Source: Prinsepia uniflora (taxonomy: Eukaryota > Streptophyta > Magnoliopsida > Rosales > Rosaceae). Taken from it: a stretch of DNA of 64,000 nt. Positions within the stretch are counted from its first letter, which is position 1; each line of letters begins with the position of its first letter. The translations under genes were made by a program, and so were the position numbers. The notes beneath the pieces were generated by a model. That model was not told where the DNA came from. It did not search any database and was given only the letters and a program-made list of their open reading frames with translations. Location: NCBI GenBank assembly GCA_032719365.1, contig CM064870.1, positions 29,095,066 to 29,159,065 of the forward strand, in the 5' to 3' direction. Shown piece by piece: positions 23,607 to 34,373 of this stretch.

Positions 23607-26374
23607 TGTAACGACCAGTCCCAAATTCCAGGATTAGATTAGTGGCTAATCACGATTAATGAGGTTAAGCCGTGATTAGTTAGGCGAAATCGGACGAATG
23701 ATGCAAAATGACCGTTTTTCCCTTGGTCGTGGCAAAATGTTGAATTTTTGTTCGGGCGGTCAAATGGACTTTGACCGATGACCGTGACGTAGTTCGTGAC
23801 ATCACGAGTTCATAGACAGGTGGCACGTTCAATTCCGACGTTCGAGGAGGAAGTTATGACGTTCAGAAGTTAGGGGCATTTTAGTAATTTTGGTTAAAAG
23901 GGTCAAATGTTGACTTTTTGACCGGGATGTCTGATGTCTGAAGGCCAAAGACCATTACGTAGATCGAGATGATACGAATCCGTAGACAGGAGGTACGTCG
24001 AATTCGGACGTTCGACGGCGAAGTCACTGTTCAAGGAAGTTCCCAATTACTATTCATGGTGACACATTTTACGAGGAGCTTTTGGACTTTAGTGGGCCCA
24101 GTTACTTTTCAGGGGACCAATAGATGAGTGACAAGTGTCACCCATCCACAGGCCCCCTTCCTACATACATGCATCGTCCATTTCGTTCTTCCATTTCAAA
24201 CATTTCATCGATCTCAGTTTGAACCCAAACCCATCCAGACCTTTCCATTTGATCTTGAGTGAGACCAGGAAGTGAGGGAGAGCCTGAGGAAGCCAAGGAC
24301 GGTGGCTGGGAGCGCCTGGACTGCCGCACACGGCCGTGAAGGCCCAGGTAACCCGATTACCCGGTTAATGCTCATTTTTCCGAATAAAACATTATGGTTA
24401 GTTATGGGTGATTGTAAGATGATTAGGGAGTTTCTAGGATGATTTTAGGACGGTTTGGGGGGTGGTTCAAGGCGGAGGAGGCCGTGAGGGCGGCCAGGAA
24501 AATTCTAAAACTTTGGGCCGTGAGGTTCAAGAATCAAACCTCGAATTCTTGGTGTTTTTCCTTGTTTTGACCATCCAAACATGCTCCTACGATCAAAATA
24601 GGATTTTAGGGATTGATTAGAAAGGAAATAGGACCAAAATGAGGGAGGAGGAGTCGTGAACCGGTCACGCCGGTCCAACTCGACTGGCCAACCAGTGAAC
24701 CAGCCGGTTCAATCGCTGAGGAAGATGAACTGTTCACCAGCGCGTGAGCCCACGCATAGGGGCCTTTGGCCGGTGCGTGGTGGGGTTTCTGGGGATGTGT
24801 TCAACATACGAAATCTTCTATTCGATGTAACGAACATTTTGGGACTGGTTTCATGTCGATCGGACACCGTCTCGATATATTTCGGGGCATCAGAATGTTT
24901 AGGTTCGAGTTTAAAAATAGTTAGAAATTCCGAAAAATTACGGGGCTTTAGTGAGGGGTTATATAAGTAGTTAGTAACCCTCTAAATTAATTTGGGCAGG
25001 TTCGGGAATCCCGGAGGTGACGATTGACCCGGGAGGCTGTTATGGCACGCGTATCGTGGCACGGCTTCGGACGGTCTGTGAGTGGACCTTGATTTCTAAA
25101 CTGTGATGCATGCATAAATGTTTTATGTGGATTATGAATATGATTTTATGATGTTGATTTGGATGTTTGTGAATTATATGGTTTCACGTATTTCGAGGTG
25201 ATTTACGTGCTTGCACGTAAATCGAGATTTTCCAGTTTTACACTGATTTTCCATACTAATGGTTTTGGATATGATTTCATGAAATGGTTTTGGATTCTAA
25301 ATGGTAAACTCGGGTTCGAAACCCATTTGATTTACGGAATCGGACCGGAGGCCCAGTTGGTTTACGATTCGGACCGGATGTCCAGTTTCTATGTGGATTC
25401 GGGCCTAGCGCCCAGCTATGTGTTAGAAATGGTTTTTTATGGGTCATGACGGTTTATGGGAACCGGCATGAACCCCTGAAATGGATTTACGGGTCATGAC
25501 GGTTTATGGAAACCGGCATGAACCCTTGAAAGGATTTTACGGTTCATAACGGCTTATGTGGGGCTGGGCATGAATCCTGTAAAGGTTTAAAGAATGATTT
25601 CAAAAGGTTTTCATTTTCCATCCTTTATATATGATTGTCTCCTCCGGGGAGGGTCGTTAGCCTGGGTGGACCCCGGAGTAGTCACGGAGCACTGACTGAG
25701 TGGAGTCGCCCCCCAGTTGGGTTCCTTACTCTCAAGATGGGCATGGTTCGTTACCTCCAGGGAGGGTCATTGATCTACAGACATTGACCTGGGTGGACCC
25801 TGGAGAGACTTGGGTTTGAGACCCCGGTTAGCACGCGCGTAGATCTGTTTTACCGTGACAAGTTCTGGATATGAATATAATGGATAAACATGATTTCAAT
25901 TGGTTTTGGAAATTGTGTTTATAATGATAAACGGATTTGGGATGAGATCCCACGTATGTTTACTATATTCTGGTTTTCTGTAAATGGTTTTGGGCAGGAG
26001 CCCGTGTGATTTGTATTTACGGACCTTGGGGTTGTGACCCTAATTATGGTTGTTTAAACATATGTGTTTGGATAAATGATTTTACTATGCATGCATGCTT
26101 TTTAGTGAAGGGTATATAGGTCTTTTATGGAAATATTTTTATAAACTCTTTATTTTTGTCCACTCACAGTCTTTCTGTTTTAAATACCCTTCAGGTTGGA
26201 TACGATGTGGACTGTAGCAGAGACCGAGATATCACATGCCTCCTCCGGATCCTGGTGTACTCTGATAGCCCGGGAGGGCAAAGGTCAGAAATATCCCTTG
26301 TCTGAGACTTCGTGTCAGACGGGAGCAGGGTCATCCCGCACTAATCCTGGGGGGGATTGGGATGGGTCCTGTCA
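23607..26374 (+). repeat. 5' LTR of the nested element
   Basis: Just inside the start lies a perfect inverted pair CTAATCACG (23646-23654) and CGTGATTAG (23671-23679). TGTGAGTGGACCTTGATTTC is near 25077 with TGCATGCATAAATG. A three-copy array with catgacggtttatgg..accggcatgaa is at about 25440-25580. TGCATGCATGC lies near 26090 with GTCCACTCACAG near 26157. Confidence 0.93.
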
Positions 26375-29300
26375 GCGTGGTATCAGAGCTGGGTTGTCTC
26401 TATTCGAGCAACCACGGAGCTCTTGGAATGTACGCAGGTCGAAGATGTGATATCTCAAGGGGCTACAGTTCGTGGTCAACCTGATTGTTGGGATGCCGGT
26501 ACGATAATTAGTAGGATTGGATCGTTTTGGTTCGGCATCTGATGCCGGGGTTTCCATAGTTCTGTCGTGGATGGCAGTGTGGGACCTTACGGTAAGGATG
26601 AACTTATTCGTACGTTAGATTGTGATCGTGAGACGGTTAGTTGGGATCATCTTCACGATGTCGTAGGATATATTTGACTTGTTTTGAATTCGGATAGTGA
26701 GTTAGATGGATTTAATGCTGTGAGCAGCCGGATTCGAGGAATCCTAGGTGAGTTGACGAGTGGTTTGACTTAGACGACTATTCGGATTTGGATTCGTTAG
26801 TCGGTCTAGTTATGTCAGCTTGTGTTGGAACTGCACTCTGCAGTCGAGGTTATAATGATCGGTTAGACCTAGTTGGTTATCGTACTACCATAGTTGTGAT
26901 GGATTGCTGGTGCAACTAAGGTCATGGGTGACCTAGTAGACGACATTGGTTGAGTCGAGTTACGACTGGTTAGAGTTTGGTTGGATAAGTTACCAGGGTT
27001 GGTACTTGTCGATGGAATCCCTGAGTGGGATCCAGAGTGCTTAATACGGGTGGTTGATTCCGTTGGATGCGCATCTCGATAGCGATGTCTAGTAGTTAGG
27101 TCTGCACGAGTGTGTGGCAGGCGCTACTACCGAAAGTGGTTGTAGTTACGGTTGTTGGGAATCGGAGACGTTCAAGGGACGTTTTCCTTTTCTCGTATGA
27201 GATGTTAAGGTTACTGTACCCAGAGGTGTTGGGTATGAGGGAGGCAGAGTTCTCCTTTTCGAGCAGAGGTTCAGGGTCGTTGATCGGTATAAGCGGAGAT
27301 CCAGGGTTGTCAGATTTGCACCCTGTGTGCCGGTGCTGATACTGATACCGATGTCTGTGTGCCGATGCTGATACTGGTACTAGTGCTGGTGCTGGTACTG
27401 GTGATTGTGATGACAGTGAGTTACGAGTCGGGATGTGACTCCTACGTGATGGGCTTATGATCGGTATCTGTGGTTCGGGAGTGAATCACGGATAGTGATG
27501 TACTGGATAGGATCCAACGGTAGTTGAGACGTGAGGATCGAGTACTATCATGGGGGACTAGCGACCAGTTGGTCAGTGTTGGCCAGAGTTAGTAAGAATT
27601 GGTTAGATATGGTGGTTTGCAGAGATTTGACTGCAGATCACAGAAGGTGTCTGTTGTGACTCTTCAGTCGAGCGATACATCAGATTAGGATGAATTGACA
27701 TCCTTTTGGATGTGCATAAACGGTGCAAATCGACAGTCGAAGTTGGTAGTGAGTTAGACTGATTATGGACACGTGGTTGATGTCCGGGTATGTTGTTTCC
27801 AATCTTGTTGGAACTTAGGAATCGCGAGAGGTTGCGATTGAGGTGACGAGTGGAATGCGGGCTTTCCGCATGAGTAATGGGTATTTCGAAGTCATTAGGG
27901 TGACTTCTCAGGTTCTACCATAATTGATGAAGGTAGATGATGTTGATGATGTAGATGTTATTGGTTGCCGCTAGTACATTGGTAGTGTATTGGTTGGTGA
28001 ACCCGCGATTTGTTTTGGGTCATCAGGAGGAGATGAGTATATCAAAGTTAGGTGACTGAGATTTCTCATTTTCTGCTTGGTGGCAGATGATGTTGATTAC
28101 ATGGCGCGGTGAGTGCAGCGAGTGTTGTTTGCATTCATGTAGGATGGATTTTGATGTTATTGTATTCGATCATCCTTGGTTTTTCCTCGGTGGAATGACA
28201 AGGATCGATACGAAGTGATTGGTGAGAACCCACAGTCTCGATGTGTCTCGTCGTTGACTAATCTGCTTAGATGTGGGAATTGGTTTAGGACTTTGGGTAT
28301 CGTTATGGATCTGGATCGTGATCTTGATGATTCAGATAGGTGGAGAGTTTATCACTCTTACTTGGATGTTGAGTTGTGGATGATGGGACTGAACTTCTTT
28401 TCGAAATGAATCCCGTATGGTATATTACTCAGGTGAGTAGTTGCTGACGTGGTCGGATATGGTCAGCCTTAGAGATGTGTTGATGTTGGGATTGGCTTCC
28501 CTATGAAGTTAATCAATTGTATTGTGGTAATTATTTGAGCAGGTATCCGATAGGTTCGGATATAGTGTCTCGGTAGACGAGAACGAGATTTCGAGTTTTG
28601 GAATCAGATTTCTGGATTTGGGTTTTGGAATCGGATTCTGGGTGAAGATTCAGGATTTGGTTCTAGAGCTTGACTGTGGATTTTCTTTTTATGGATTTGG
28701 GTTCGGAATGGTTATTCCAAATGCTAGCTTACGGAATAATGATTTCGAATTCGGATATGGACATGATTATGGATATGATTTCTGGGTTTGGATTCGGGAT
28801 TTCTTACGAAATTGCGGATTCGGATTCGGATCTGGAAATGGATATTAGGTCGGAGTTTTGATCTGTCTGGTACTGGATTGGACAGATGGACTCCATTATA
28901 GAAACGTGATTAGCTACGACCTAGATGGTTGTAGGCTGATTGATGGGTAGATGTACGTACCTTGTACGTTGTTCGAGGTACGATACTGGGCAGACTTGTT
29001 GTGCTTGGTGACGGTATATATGATATACCAGTGGTACGTTGGTGAGTTTGTTGGTAGTCGGCTTAGTGCCGATACCATTGGAGTAGTTGAGGTCGGGAAC
29101 TGGACATTGGATACAATGCATTGGGTCATAGTATTTCTGATGGGTCCGGTCACACACATGTTGAGTGCTTGGTTGGTATGCGTATACTCAGGTTGAGTGA
29201 GTTGGTGGTTAGTGTAACCACGGATGAGTATAGTGTCAGTTTTTGACTGGCGACTGTCAAGTCGTGACAGTTTGTCGAAGGTGTCAACGTGGATCGGTTA

Positions 29301-29686
29301 GTGAGGTCTGATGACTCCCAGTGGGAGCAGACGTCAGGATAGTTGGTGTTTGAGCAAGGAACCGTAGAGTTGGTTGTGTCAGCGACTCGGTAGAATTGAC
29401 AAGTGGTGTCAATTCAGAACATGTGATTACTGTCATTCGACGTGGTCGGATGTAGTCGATACGAAGTGTGTGTTAGTGGTATGTCTGGTTGCAGACGAGT
29501 AAGTATTGTTTTGGTTAGTGGGTGTATGAGTGTACACATGTTGTGCGGTTAAAATTGATTTCCACGAGGTGGATGTGGAATTAGCATAGTTGGAGTTTCG
29601 AGAGCGAAACTAAATTAAGGAGGGAAGAACGATTGGCATTAGGTCGGTTGGAATTTCGAGGATAAAATTAATTAAGGAGGGAAGGT
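26375..29686 (+). other. Internal region of the nested element, decayed
   Basis: After the primer site the sequence is riddled with stops. Near 28147-28200 a short stretch reads MDFDVIVFDHPWFF, which may be a trace of the Gypsy protease region, where FDVILGMDWL is typical; this is weak. 28560-28860 is the hexamer-rich stretch shared with the outer element. No gag like that of the outer element was recognised. Confidence 0.55.
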
Positions 29687-32449
29687 TGTAACGACCCGTC
29701 CCAAATTCCAGGATTAGATTAGTGGCTAATCACGATTAGTGAGGTTAATCCGTGATTAGTTAGGCGAAATCGGACGAACGATCCAAAATGACCGTTTTGT
29801 CCTTGGTCGTGGTAAAACGTTGACTTTTTGTTCCGGAAGTCAAATGGACTTTGACCGATGACCGTGACGAAGTTCTTGACGTCACGAGTTCATAGACAGG
29901 TGGCACGTTCAATTCCGACGTTCGAGGAGGAAGTTATGACGTTCAGAAGTTAGGGGCATTTTAGTAATTTTGGTTAAAAGGGGTCAAATGTTGACTTTTT
30001 GACCGGGATGTCCGATGGCCGAGGGCCAAGGACCATTACGTAGATCGAGACGATACGAATCCGTAGACATGCGGCACGTCGAATTCGGACGTTCGACGGC
30101 GAAGTTACGGTTCAAGGAAGTTCCCAGTTACTATTCATGGTGACACGTTTTACGAGGAGCTTTTGGACTTTAGTGGGCCCAGTTACTTTTCAGGGGACCA
30201 ATAGATGAGTGACAAGTGTCACCCATCCACAGTCCCCCTTCCTACATACATGCATCGTCCATTTCGTTCTTCCATTTCAAACATTTCCTCGATCTCAGTT
30301 TGAACCCAAACCCATCCAGCCCTTTCCATTTGATCTTGAGTGAGACCAGGAAGTGAGGGAGAGGCTGAGGAAGCCAAGGACGGTGGCTGGGAGCGCCTGG
30401 ACTGCCGCACACGGCCGTGAAGGCCCAGGTAACCCGATTACCCGGCTAATGCTCATTTTTCCATTATTTTCGAATAAGACATTATGGTTAGTAATGGGTG
30501 ATTGGAAGGTGATTAGGGAGTTGCTAGGATGATTTTAGGACGGTTTGGGGGGTGGTTCACGACGGAGGAGGCCGTGAGGGCGGCCGGGAAAATTCTGAAA
30601 CTTTGGGCCGTGAGGTTCAAGAATCAAACCTCGAATTCTTGGTGTTTTTCCTTGTTTTAACCATCCAAACATGCTCCTAGGATCAAAATAGGAATTTAGG
30701 GATTGATTAGGAAGGAAATCGGACCAAAATGAGGGAGGAGGAGTCGTGAACAGGTCACGCCAGCCCAACTGGACTGGCCAACCAGTGAACCGGCCGGTTC
30801 GATCGCTAAGGAAGATGAACTGTTCACCGACGCGTGAGCCCACGCGTAGGGGCCTTTGGGCGGCGCGTGGTAGCGCGTGGTGGGGTTTCTGGGGATGTGT
30901 TCAGCATACAAAATCTTGTATTCGATGTAAAGAACATTTTGGGACTAGTTTCGTGTCGATCAGACACCGTCTCGATATGTTTCGGGGCATCGGAAGGTTT
31001 AGGTTCGAGTTTAAAAATAGTTAGAAATTCCGAAAAATTACGGGGCTTTAGTGAGGGGTTATATAAGTAGTTAGTAACCCTTTAAATTAATTTGGACAGG
31101 TTCGGGAATCCCAGAGGTGATGATTGACCCGGGAGGCGGTTATGGCACGCGTATCGTGGCGCGGCTTCGTACGGTCTGTGAGTGGACCTTGATTTCTAAA
31201 CTGTGATGCATGCATAAATGTTTTATATGGATTATGAATATGATTTTATGATGTTGATTTGGATGTTTGTGAATTATATGGTTTCATGTATTTCGAGGCG
31301 ATTTACGTGCTTGCACGTAAATCGAGATTTTCCAGTTTTACACTGATTTTCCATACTAATGGTTTTGGATTCAAAAAGGTAAACTCGGGTTCGAAACCCA
31401 TTTGATTTACGGAATCGGACCGGAGGCCCAGTTGGTTTACGATTCGGACCGGATGTCCAGTTTCTATGTGGATTCGGGCCTAGCGCCCAGCTATGTGTTA
31501 CAAATGGTTTTTTATGGGTCATGACGGTTTATGGGAACCGGCATGAACCCCTAAAATGGATTTACGAGTCGTGACTGTTTATGGGAACTGGCATGAACCC
31601 TTGAAAGGATTTTATGGTTCATGACGGCTTATGAGGGGCTGGGCATGAATCCTGAAAAGGTTTAAAGAATGATTTCAAAAGGTTTTCATATTCCATCCTT
31701 TATATTTGATTGTCTCCTCCGGGGAGGGTCCTTGGCCTGGGTGGACCCCGTAGTAATCACGGAGCACTGACTGAGTGGAGTGGCCCCCCAGTTGGGTTCC
31801 TTACTCTCAGGATGGACATGGTTTGTTACCTCCAGGGAGGGTCATTGATCTACGGACATTGACCCAGGTGGACCCTGGAGAGACTTGGGTTTGAGACCCC
31901 GGTTAGCACGCGCGCAGCTCTATTTTACCGTGACAGGTTCTGGATATGAATATAATGGATAAACATGATTTCAATTGGTTTTGGAAATTGTGTTTATAAT
32001 GATAAACGAATTTGGGCTGAGATCCCATGTATGTTTACTATGTTCTAGTTTTCTGTAAATGGTTTTGGGCAAGAGCCCGTGTGATTTGTATTTACGGACC
32101 TTGGGGCTGTGACCCTAATTATGATTGTTTAAACTTATGTGTTTGGATAAATGGTTTTACTATGCATGCATGCTTTTTAGTGAAGGGTATAAAGGTCTTT
32201 TATGGAAATGTTTTTATAAACTCTTTATTTTTGTCCACTCACAGTCTTTCTGTTTTTAATACCCTTCAGGTTGGATACGATGTGGACTGTCGCAGAGACC
32301 GAGATATCACATGCCTCCTCTGGATCCTGGCGTACTCTGATAGCCCGGGAGGGCAAAGGTCGGAAATATCCCTTGTCTGACACTTCGTGTCAGATGGGAG
32401 CAGGGTCATCCCGCACTAATCCCAGGGGGGATTGGGATGGGTCCTGTCA
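29687..32449 (+). repeat. 3' LTR of the nested element
   Basis: Same order of blocks as the 5' LTR, with small differences: the central array lies at about 31508-31650, the TGTGAGTGGACC block near 31177 and the TGCATGCATGC..CCACTCACAG block near 32163-32245. Confidence 0.93.
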
Positions 32450-32454
32450 CTTCA

Positions 32455-33474
32455 TAAGGAAGCCAATCCCAAAATATTACTTGACCCGTCGCTAAGGTCG
32501 CAATCTCAAAATCTCCTGACTATCATCGTCACACACAATAGGCATTTCTGTCTATCATCCAATACTATTCCTGTTAGTCGCCCTTTCCAGAAGTATGACC
32601 TCAGCATACTCGACCCATAGATCAATATGGTCGATCCCAAACCACGTAGGGAAAAGTAAAATTCCCGAGGGTTTAGCTAGCATCGACAATCCTTGTCCTA
32701 TGCTACCCAAAAACACCTCACCAAATCACAACTCTCGTAATGACACATCAACGTGTCCACAGGAAAGAACGTCTAGGTCTCCCGGGATTCACACTAACCC
32801 CGGCCACTATTAACACTTATGTCACAAGTCTACTCTGGTAGTCCAAACAAGTCTACCCTGGTCGAACAGACCTAACACCACGAAATTTTCTCTTTAGTTA
32901 ACACATTCATCAAACACCTCACATGCCCATCCGTAGATAAAGGCACACCAACACGTTATCACAACCAAACCAACTGTGGTCAAAAAACCTGCCTCAACAA
33001 CTCACAATCATAACCGGCTAGCCGGAGTCCTCGAATCACATCAGGACTCGTCCCGAATCCTAAACCAATTCCTGACTCCTACTGAGTCCAAGTCTAATGC
33101 CTCGACTCCTCTCGAGTCCGCATTCAATCGTGACCAACGTCAATGCCACCACTGGCATATCCGGTCACCGAGTGAAATACCCTTAAGGAAACCACATCTT
33201 TTCTAAAAATCTCTCAGTACACACTAAACCATTTCCGGACTCCCTCTGAGTCCAATTCGATATCTAATTTCCAAAGGTCACACATCTGATTACCCATCCT
33301 CGGGTCAAATTTATTCTGGGCCCAACATGCCCATCCACATACCATACTGTTATAAAAAACATCCATCCGGACCAACACTAGTCCGATAAAACCAAAACAC
33401 ACGATTCAAGATTACAACACAAGTGTACAATACAAACTATTTACAATGTATCACGAAACCAAGTATCAACATAA
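32455..33474 (-). other. Outer element: non-coding internal DNA after gag
   Basis: About 1 kb between the gag stop and the nested insertion. I see no protease, reverse transcriptase or integrase motif. Words like gactcc(t)ctgagtcc recur near 33070-33250. Confidence 0.6.
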
Positions 33475-34329
33475 TTACTTTGAACTACTCCCGAGTCGAT
33501 AAGGGCAGTTCCGTCGCAAATGCCCACGTTCCCCACAAAAGTGACAGCGGGCAGTGCTGAGGCGACTAGCTCCACCACGCCGCTTACCTGTCGACTGGGT
33601 TGAAGTTCCACTCGAATGAACACCCACCGGGGGTCGCGACACAAGGGATTGAAGACTAACTCGCTTCGATGTTTCCTCACTTATCTGTTCAGTATCCTAA
33701 CACTCTCGGCGTCGTCCAGAGCTCAAAGATTGTTCTTGCACAGGAAAAACAGTAGCCTCTACTCGAAAAGCAGCATCCGATACTTCACTCAAGGTAGAAT
33801 ACGAGCCTACCGCCATGGCACCTCGTATTGTATCCCTCAAGCCCTGCTCAAACCTTCGACACTTATCCTCCTCAGTAGCCACATATAGAGGAGCAAAACT
33901 AGATAAGTACAAAAATTTCTGCTCATAATCGACCACAGACAGATTCCCCTGCTGCAATTGGAGGAACTCAACCTCTTTTGTGTTCCGAAATGAGCGAGGG
34001 TAAAACTGATCTAAAAATCGCTCTCGAAATGCATCCCATGCCAACGTACGGACATCCCATCCAGCCAACTGTAAACGATGCCACCACCTGTATGCATAGC
34101 CATCCAAAAGAAAAGTGGCTAACGAAACCATGTCCTCCGGGGGACATATCATGACTTCAAAAATCCTTTCCAAATGAATAATCCAAACATCGGCACCAAC
34201 CGGGCCCGAATCACCACGAAACACAGTGGCTCCCAATCGTCGAGCTCTCTCAATATCTGGACCTTCACTAACACTCTTCTCGTCCCACTCATCATCAGGC
34301 CGTGCACCGGGCACACGTCTCGGAGGCAT
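33475..34329 (-). pseudogene. Retrotransposon gag with CCHC zinc knuckle, one internal stop
   Basis: ATG at 34329 begins MPPRRVPG, a usual start for plant Ty3/Gypsy gag. The frame has 284 codons and a TAA at 33477-33475, broken only by TAG at 33699-33697. Retrotransposon gag features are WIIHLERIFEVM, AYRWWHRLQL, FLDQFYPRSFR and EVEFLQLQQGNLSV, followed by YEQKFLYLSSFAP. The zinc knuckle CHFCGERGHLRRNC (CX2CX4HX4C) at 33546-33505 is complete. Gag forms the particle that packages element RNA. The frame ends ten codons after the knuckle with no continuation into pol, as in gag-only elements. Codons between 34410 and 34330 are open but belong to LTR and primer site, not gag. Confidence 0.88.
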
Positions 34330-34356
34330 GACGTAACAACAGAAATCAATAACCAA

Positions 34357-34370
34357 ATGCTCTGATACCA
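34357..34370 (-). other. Primer-binding site of the outer element
   Basis: The minus strand reads TGGTATCAGAGCA three bases after the LTR end CCTGTCA. It is complementary to the 3' end of initiator-Met tRNA, the usual primer for plant Ty3/Gypsy elements. Confidence 0.85.
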
Positions 34371-34373
34371 CTT

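Larger units (their letters stand above)
23607..32449 (+). mobile_element. Nested LTR retrotransposon, no intact genes, TSD CTTCA
   Basis: LTRs 23607-26374 and 29687-32449 (about 2.77 kb each) start TGTAACGACC(A/C)GTCCCAA and end GGGATGGGTCCTGTCA. CTTCA is duplicated at 23602-23606 and 32450-32454. Primer site TGGTATCAGAGC is at 26378-26389, three bases after the left LTR. A purine tract (taattaaggagggaaggt) ends at 29686. The internal 3.3 kb holds no open frame of size. The element inserted into a close relative in opposite orientation. Confidence 0.95.
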
